NCBI GenBank assembly: GCA_014380205.1 | Contig: JACMKH010000120.1 | Span: 1 to 11,036 of the forward strand | Origin: Sphingomonadaceae bacterium | GTDB taxonomy: Bacteria > Pseudomonadota > Alphaproteobacteria > Sphingomonadales > Sphingomonadaceae | DNA length: 11,036 nt | Direction: 5' to 3' | Shown here: piece after piece, positions 6,638-11,036 of the stretch | Layout of the letters: every line of letters begins with the position of its first letter | Position numbering within the stretch: position 1 is the stretch's first letter | Program-made: the position numbers and the translations under genes | The notes under the pieces: generated by a model | Databases searched by the model: none | What the model saw: only the letters and a program-made list of their open reading frames with translations | What the model was told of the DNA's origin: nothing

Positions 6638-6984
6638 TTGCTTACCCCTTCAGAATCGCGCTCGCCACCCGGACTTCCCCTCCATCTACAGAGGCATCGC
6701 GCCGACCGCAATATCGCGCGGCGTGGCGACGATCGGCCATCAGGATGAGCAGCCACCTGTCGCCCTCGAGCCTCTGCATGAGCAAGCCTTCGCCCCCGAA
6801 CAGCCCGGTGAGGATGCGTTTTTTGGAACTCGGAGCCGATCGAAACGTCCTTGGCCACGTGACGAATCGCCCAGCGGCGCGGACTCTCGACCTCTGCGCC
6901 GCGCGGCGCGACGGTAACGAATGTTAGTCTTGCAGCGCCGTGCCACGGCCCCTAAATGGTTGAAAACCAGAAGGATCGCGAATC
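6638..6984. promoter_or_regulatory. Divergent intergenic region between two RTX genes
   Basis: This 347-base gap must hold promoters for both RTX genes. It contains a perfect 14-base palindrome GCGCCGCGCGGCGC (6896-6909), a CACGTG core near 6856, and a T6 run at about 6812. Short frames inside it are Arg- and Pro-rich with no support as genes. The palindrome could be an operator, but in DNA this rich in GC a chance match is likely. Confidence 0.4.
6930..6958 (+). promoter_or_regulatory. Weak candidate promoter for the 6985 RTX gene
   Basis: TTGCAG (6930-6935), a 17-base spacer and TAAATG (6953-6958) give three matches of six to each consensus hexamer. Transcription would begin about 20 bases before the start codon, leaving room for the AAGGA at 6971-6975. 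The spacing is right but the hexamers are poor. Confidence 0.22.
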
Positions 6985-9108
6985 ATGGCTGTGTTCACCG
7001 GCACCGAGAACGATGACACGCTTACGGGCGGCGCGGACGACGATCTGCTTGAGGGCCTCGGGGGAAACGACACGCTCGACGGCGGCGACGGCATCGACAC
7101 GCTCGATGGCGGCGCGGGCGACGACGGGTTGATCGTCGGGCAGGGCGACCTCGTCCTCGAAGCGATCGGCGGCGGCGTCGACACCGTGGTGTGGATGGGA
7201 ACCGGCCTTTACGAGCTCACCGCCAACGTCGAGCACGCGGTCGCGGGTCACGCCGACGGCGTCGAGATCGCGGGCAATGATCTCGACAACGACATCACCG
7301 GCTCGGACGGCGGCTTCGGCCAGAACAGGCTCGAGGGCGGCGACGGCAACGACACGCTGCGCGGCGGCAGCTGGGACGACTCGCTTGAGGGCGGCGCGGG
7401 CAACGACCTTCTGCTCGGCCAGGTCGGCCCCGAGTTCGTCGTCACGATCGACCGGCTCGACGGCGGCGCGGGCGACGACACGATGAGCGGCGGTGACAGA
7501 TACGACACTTATTGGGCCGATTCGCTGGGCGATGTGATCATCGAGGCGCCCACCCCCGCGGACATCGATCCGACCGAGGATTTCGAGAGCGCCGACCGCG
7601 TCTACTGGACGGGAAGCGGCGTCTACGCCCAGCCGCTCAACGTCGAGTATCTCCACCTGCGCGGCGGCGCGACCGAGGCCGTCGGCAACGAGCAGGCCAA
7701 CAACCTGACCAGTGATTACGGCAATTTCGACGAGGACGGCAACGAGATCGGCGACGAGTCGGTGACGATCGACGGTGCCGGCGGCGACGATGTGATCAAC
7801 GGCGGCTCGGGGCTCGATTCCCTGCTCGGCGGCGAGGGCGACGACTATGTCTACGCGGGCGACAGCGGCGACACCGCCACGGGCGGCGCGGGCGACGATT
7901 ATCTACTCGGCGACAATTTCATGAACTTCTTCGACTTCGGTCACGACCTGCTGCTCGGCGAGGAGGGCAACGACATCCTCGACGGCAACATCGACGACGA
8001 CACGCTCGACGGCGGCGAGGGCAATGACGCGTTGATCGGCGGCGCGGGCAACGACATGCTCACCGGCGGCGTGGGGCTCGACCGCTTCGCGGGCGGGCCG
8101 GGGACCGACGTCGCGATCGACTATGTCGACGGCGAGGACCGCATCCTGGGCGATTTCAGCCGTGTCACGATTACCCAGGACGGCGCCGACACGCTGATCT
8201 TCTTCCCCGAAGAGTTCGACGAGGGCGACGGCACGCTGCGGCTGCTCAATACCGACGCGACGACGATCACCGCCGAGGATTTCCAAGAGTTCTTCAACGG
8301 CTCGTTCGACGACGACTTCCTCGAGGGCACCGCCGGCGCGGACTTCCTCGCGGGCGGCGCGGGCAACGACAACCTCAAGGCCGGCGCCGGCGCCGACGCG
8401 AGCGACGGCGGATCGGGCGACGACAAGATCCAGGGCGGCAGCGGCCGCGACGATATCGCGGGCGGCAGCGGCAAGGACACGCTCGATGGCGGCAGCGAGG
8501 CCGACGAGATGGCGGGCGGGCTCGGCGACGACCTTTATCGCGTCGATGCCGTAGGCGACGTCGTGGTCGAGGCCAAGAAGGGCGGGCTCGACCGCGTCGA
8601 GGCGAGCGTCGACTTCACCCTCGGCAAGCATGTCGAGGAGCTGCTGCTCACCGCCGCCGGGATCGACGGCGCGGGCAACGCGCTCGCCAACCGCATCGAA
8701 GGTGGCTCGGGCGCGAATCGACTCGAAGGCCTCGACGGCGATGATCGCCTGTTCGGAAAGAGCGGCGACGATGCCCTGTTCGGCGGGCATCAGGACGACC
8801 AACTCTATGGTGGGAACGGCGCGGACACGCTGTACGGCGCCCGCGATTCCGACCTGCTGACCGGCGGCGCGGGGGCCGACACCTTCGCCTTTTCAGATCA
8901 ACAGGGCGTGGACACGATCGCCGATTTCTCCTCCGCCGAGGGCGACCGCATCCGCATCGCCTCCGCCAGCGCGGACGTCTTCGAGGATCTCAAGATCAAG
9001 TCCGACGGCGCGGGCGGCGCGATCGTCCGCTGGGCGGGGGGCAAGATCTTCCTGACCGACGTGGCGCCGGCTTCGCTCGACGCGGCGGACTTCCAGTTCA
9101 CCGGCTGA
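6985..9108 (+). CDS. Large RTX calcium-binding protein
   Basis: A 707-residue protein; AAGGA at 6971-6975 lies 9 bases before the ATG. RTX nonapeptides (GGxGNDTL, GGAGDDxL) fill residues about 5-50, 115-175, 265-370, 440-515 and 570-635. Between them lie three copies of a beta module with GDxVxEA, a DxVxW or DRVEA strand, and a (N)VExLxL strand followed by GN-x-xxN, at about 54-103, 181-241 and 523-570. The C-terminal part, ADTFAFSDQQGVDTIADF then DLKIKSDGAGGAIV and finally SLDAADFQFTG, is the usual ending of RTX type I secretion substrates. No enzymatic domain or signal peptide was seen. It is likely a secreted or surface calcium-binding protein. The stop lies 17 bases from the stop of the convergent membrane protein gene. 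Confidence 0.92.
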   Translation: MAVFTGTENDDTLTGGADDDLLEGLGGNDTLDGGDGIDTLDGGAGDDGLIVGQGDLVLEAIGGGVDTVVWMGTGLYELTANVEHAVAGHADGVEIAGNDLDNDITGSDGGFGQNRLEGGDGNDTLRGGSWDDSLEGGAGNDLLLGQVGPEFVVTIDRLDGGAGDDTMSGGDRYDTYWADSLGDVIIEAPTPADIDPTEDFESADRVYWTGSGVYAQPLNVEYLHLRGGATEAVGNEQANNLTSDYGNFDEDGNEIGDESVTIDGAGGDDVINGGSGLDSLLGGEGDDYVYAGDSGDTATGGAGDDYLLGDNFMNFFDFGHDLLLGEEGNDILDGNIDDDTLDGGEGNDALIGGAGNDMLTGGVGLDRFAGGPGTDVAIDYVDGEDRILGDFSRVTITQDGADTLIFFPEEFDEGDGTLRLLNTDATTITAEDFQEFFNGSFDDDFLEGTAGADFLAGGAGNDNLKAGAGADASDGGSGDDKIQGGSGRDDIAGGSGKDTLDGGSEADEMAGGLGDDLYRVDAVGDVVVEAKKGGLDRVEASVDFTLGKHVEELLLTAAGIDGAGNALANRIEGGSGANRLEGLDGDDRLFGKSGDDALFGGHQDDQLYGGNGADTLYGARDSDLLTGGAGADTFAFSDQQGVDTIADFSSAEGDRIRIASASADVFEDLKIKSDGAGGAIVRWAGGKIFLTDVAPASLDAADFQFTG

Positions 9109-9125
9109 GGTGGCTGCTATACCGT

Positions 9126-9689
9126 TCAATCCAGCCGGGAGAACAGCAGCCCGACATAGGCTAGGCTCAGCGCGGCCGCCGCCGGCGCGAGCGCCGCGTG
9201 GAAGCGCGGGCGGCGGATCAGCATCGCGGCCACCGCCACGCCCGCGAAGACGATATGAAAGCCGAGATTGCCCGCCTCGGGAAGCCTGCCTTCGAGCATC
9301 CAGTCCTTGGCGAGGCTGACCGCGATCATCGCGAGCAGCACGCCGAAGAAGGGAGTCGCCTCTCGGAAATAATGATCGCGAAGATCGATCGCCTCGCGCG
9401 GCGGAAAATCGGGCAGCACGAGCGCGGCCGACATGTAGAGCAGCACGGTCTGGAGCAGCACCATGCCGAACGCCGCGAAGGTCCACGCCTCGTGATCGGC
9501 GAGACCGAAGCTCGCCCACCACAGCTGGGTCGCGAACAGCAGGATCAGCGCCGACCAGATCAGCGGCGGCGCGTAGAGCGTCACCCGCGCGCGCGACAAC
9601 AGCAGCCCTCGATAGCCGAGCAGCACCTGCGCGATCGCGAGTCCGATGATGATCGAGAGCAGGACCGAGAGGTAGGAGAAGGCGTCCAT
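9126..9689 (-). CDS. Small multi-pass membrane protein of unknown function
   Basis: A 187-residue protein starting MDAFSYLSVL at ATG 9689; an in-frame GTG at 9695 would add two residues. Neither start has a clear Shine-Dalgarno sequence. Six hydrophobic segments are visible at about residues 5-25, 42-63, 71-92, 113-128, 143-158 and 165-184. Two acidic/basic loops separate them (about 94-111 with PPREAIDLRDHYFRE, and 129-141). No signature motif for a transporter or enzyme is visible, so no function is assigned. It lies 51 bases downstream of the helicase gene on the same strand and could be co-transcribed with it. Confidence 0.7.
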   Translation of the reverse strand: MDAFSYLSVLLSIIIGLAIAQVLLGYRGLLLSRARVTLYAPPLIWSALILLFATQLWWASFGLADHEAWTFAAFGMVLLQTVLLYMSAALVLPDFPPREAIDLRDHYFREATPFFGVLLAMIAVSLAKDWMLEGRLPEAGNLGFHIVFAGVAVAAMLIRRPRFHAALAPAAAALSLAYVGLLFSRLD

Positions 9690-9740
9690 TCCCACGCGAT
9701 TGCGCGCGCGAGCGGCCGAGCGTCAAGCGCGGCGGCGCGA

Positions 9741-11036
9741 TCAATCCTCCGCCCTACGGGGAGGGGGACCATACGGAGCATGGTGGAGGGGGCCCTCCCC
9801 AATCGCCGCGTCAATCCGAGAGCCCTCTCCACTACCCGGCTTCGCCGTGCGGTCCCCCTCCCCGTTCCGGGGAGGATTTGAAACCCGCTCCACCGCCTCC
9901 TCCAACCCCACCCGCCGCACCGGCGTCCCCTCGGGAAACGCGCTGAGCAATCGCGAGGGCGTCGCGGCCGAGAGCAGCACGAACGCGCCGCGATCGTCCT
10001 TGGTCCGGATCAGCCGCCCGAACGCCTGCGCGAGGCGCGCGCGGACCAGCCGGTCGACATAGGCGCTGCCGCCCTGTGCGAGCTTGCGCGCGGCGTGGAG
10101 CACGGTGGGGCGCGGCCAGGGGACTGTTTCCATAATGACGAGGCGCAAGGACTCGCCCGGGACGTCCACTCCGTCGCGCAGCGCGTCGGTGCCGAGCAGG
10201 CTCGCGCGCGGGTCGTCGCGGAAGATGTCGATCAAGGTCCCCGTGTCGATCGGGTCGACGTGCTGGCTGTAGAGCGGCAGCCCCGAGCGCGCGAGCCGGT
10301 CGGCAATGCGCGCGTGGACCGCCTTCAATCGCGCGATCGCGGTGAACAGCCCGAGCGCGCCGCCCCCCGCCGCCTCGATCAGCCGGCCATAGGCCTCCGC
10401 GAGCGCGGCAATGTCGCCGCGCTTGATGTCGGTGACGATCAGCACCTCGCTGTTGGCGGCATAGTCGAACGGGCTCGGCGTCTCGAAACGCGTCGGCGCG
10501 AAATCGAGGTGCGCCCCGCCCGCGCGCGCCTCGGCGGCCTCCCAGTCCTCGGCGCCCTTCAAGGTCGCCGAGGTGACGACGAGACCGTGCGCGGGCTTGA
10601 TCACCGCCTCGGCGAGCGGGCGCGTCGGGTCGAGCCAGTGGCGGTGGAGCCCGATGTCGTATTCGCGACCCTCGGCGCGCTCGACCGCGAGCCAGTCGAC
10701 GAAATCGGGATCGGAGGGGCCGCCCATCCGCGCGAGCAACGCGATCCAGGCGGCGAGCGTCTGCGTGCGGAAGGCAAGGCCCAGCATCGCGCTCTCGATC
10801 CGCGCGCGCGCCTGGCCGTCGAGCCAGTCGGGCCCGTCTTCGAGCACCGCCTCGAGCCGCTGGCGGAGACGCGAGAGGGGCTTGAACAAAGCTTCGAGCG
10901 ATTGGGTCGCCGCAAGTGAAGTTTCGACCAGCGGCCCATCGAGCGCGGCGGCCTCGGTCTCGAGCCCATAGCCCGCGTCCTGCGCCGACGCGCGCGCGTA
11001 AACCGTCGCGCGGACCTGCGCGAGCAGCCGCTCGAC
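9741..11036 (-). CDS. DinG-type ATP-dependent DNA helicase, C-terminal part (5' truncated by window edge)
   Basis: The minus-strand frame is open from the window edge at 11036 to TGA at 9743-9741, giving 432 residues. The second helicase domain of the XPD/DinG superfamily-2 type is recognisable: VVTSATL (about residues 153-159), a motif IV-like LFTAIARL (about 230-237), motif V in GTDALRDGVDVPGESL (about 282-297) and motif VI QAFGRLIRT (about 337-345). The Walker A and iron-sulphur region would lie upstream, outside the window. Family members act on forked or R-loop DNA in repair and unwind 5' to 3'. The last 45 or so residues (from NPPRNGEGDR to the stop) are the translation of the palindromic repeat at 9745-9876, so the natural end is probably replaced by repeat-encoded sequence. 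Confidence 0.88.
   Translation of the reverse strand, partial: VERLLAQVRATVYARASAQDAGYGLETEAAALDGPLVETSLAATQSLEALFKPLSRLRQRLEAVLEDGPDWLDGQARARIESAMLGLAFRTQTLAAWIALLARMGGPSDPDFVDWLAVERAEGREYDIGLHRHWLDPTRPLAEAVIKPAHGLVVTSATLKGAEDWEAAEARAGGAHLDFAPTRFETPSPFDYAANSEVLIVTDIKRGDIAALAEAYGRLIEAAGGGALGLFTAIARLKAVHARIADRLARSGLPLYSQHVDPIDTGTLIDIFRDDPRASLLGTDALRDGVDVPGESLRLVIMETVPWPRPTVLHAARKLAQGGSAYVDRLVRARLAQAFGRLIRTKDDRGAFVLLSAATPSRLLSAFPEGTPVRRVGLEEAVERVSNPPRNGEGDRTAKPGSGEGSRIDAAIGEGPLHHAPYGPPPRRAED
9745..9876. repeat. Imperfect inverted repeat of sphingomonad intergenic type, inside a coding frame
   Basis: The left arm at about 9745-9793 (TCCTCC, then CGGGGAGGGGGACC, then a small ACCAT/ATGGT hairpin, then GGTGGAGGG) pairs with the right arm at about 9823-9876 (CCCTCTCC, then a CGGC-TTC-GCCG hairpin, then GGTCCCCCTCCCCG, ending GGGGAGGA). 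The loop is about 30 bases. Elements with this TTTCAAATCCTCCCC edge and GGGGAGGGGGAC core are, to my knowledge, widespread between genes in sphingomonads and relatives. This copy overlaps the 3' end of the helicase frame and remains open in that frame throughout. Confidence 0.8.

Noticed and set aside
5426..6748. Plus-strand 440-residue frame opposite the minus-strand RTX gene
   Set aside because: Its composition is that of a complement of RTX repeats, with no fold or motif of its own; the minus-strand frame has recognisable domains and a good ribosome binding site.
6634..6858. Minus-strand 74-residue frame upstream of the RTX gene
   Set aside because: It overlaps the RTX start, is Arg-rich, and has no recognisable domain; it is more likely leader or promoter DNA.
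6985..9108. CRISPR-like periodicity in the large RTX gene
   Set aside because: The periodic sequence is 27 bases of coding nonapeptide repeat with no constant repeat and variable spacer structure.

Overview
This 11,036-base, GC-rich window looks like chromosomal or accessory DNA of an alphaproteobacterium, most likely a sphingomonad. The reasons are the GC-rich codon use, an imperfect intergenic palindrome at 9745-9876 of a kind common in sphingomonad genomes, and short intergenic repeats (293-310, 458-481) of a similar style. That assignment rests on recognition by eye, not on a search. No tRNA, rRNA, CRISPR array, transposase or integrase was seen.

Layout. Bases 1-192 are the 3' end of an unrecognised plus-strand gene. 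Bases 193-913 hold no convincing gene but contain a hairpin, two short tandem repeats and a stray strong Shine-Dalgarno-like sequence. A plus-strand run of three genes follows: an RTX/serralysin-C-terminal-type calcium-binding protein (914-2359), a 730-residue protein built like a phage tail fibre (2409-4601), and a 201-residue protein (4676-5281) made of four tandem copies of a motif from the fibre plus the fibre's C-terminal domain. A minus-strand RTX gene (5294-6637) converges on this run, and a second large plus-strand RTX gene (6985-9108) diverges from it across a 347-base intergenic region. The end of the window is ordinary: a small six-helix membrane protein (9126-9689, minus) and the C-terminal part of a DinG-type helicase (9741-11036, minus, cut by the window edge). 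The helicase frame runs through the palindromic repeat before stopping.

How the genes may work together. All three RTX proteins consist of calcium-binding nonapeptide repeats plus beta-rich modules, have no catalytic domain, and end in the C-terminal style used by type I secretion. No ABC transporter, membrane-fusion protein or TolC gene lies in the window, so any secretion machinery must be elsewhere. The most unusual part is 914-5281, where an RTX protein, a tail-fibre-like protein and a miniature derived from the fibre's C-terminus appear to be co-transcribed with no capsid, tail-tube or lysis gene nearby. A domesticated fibre used as a surface adhesin or binding protein is one reading. 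A remnant of a podovirus-like prophage is another. The window does not decide between them.
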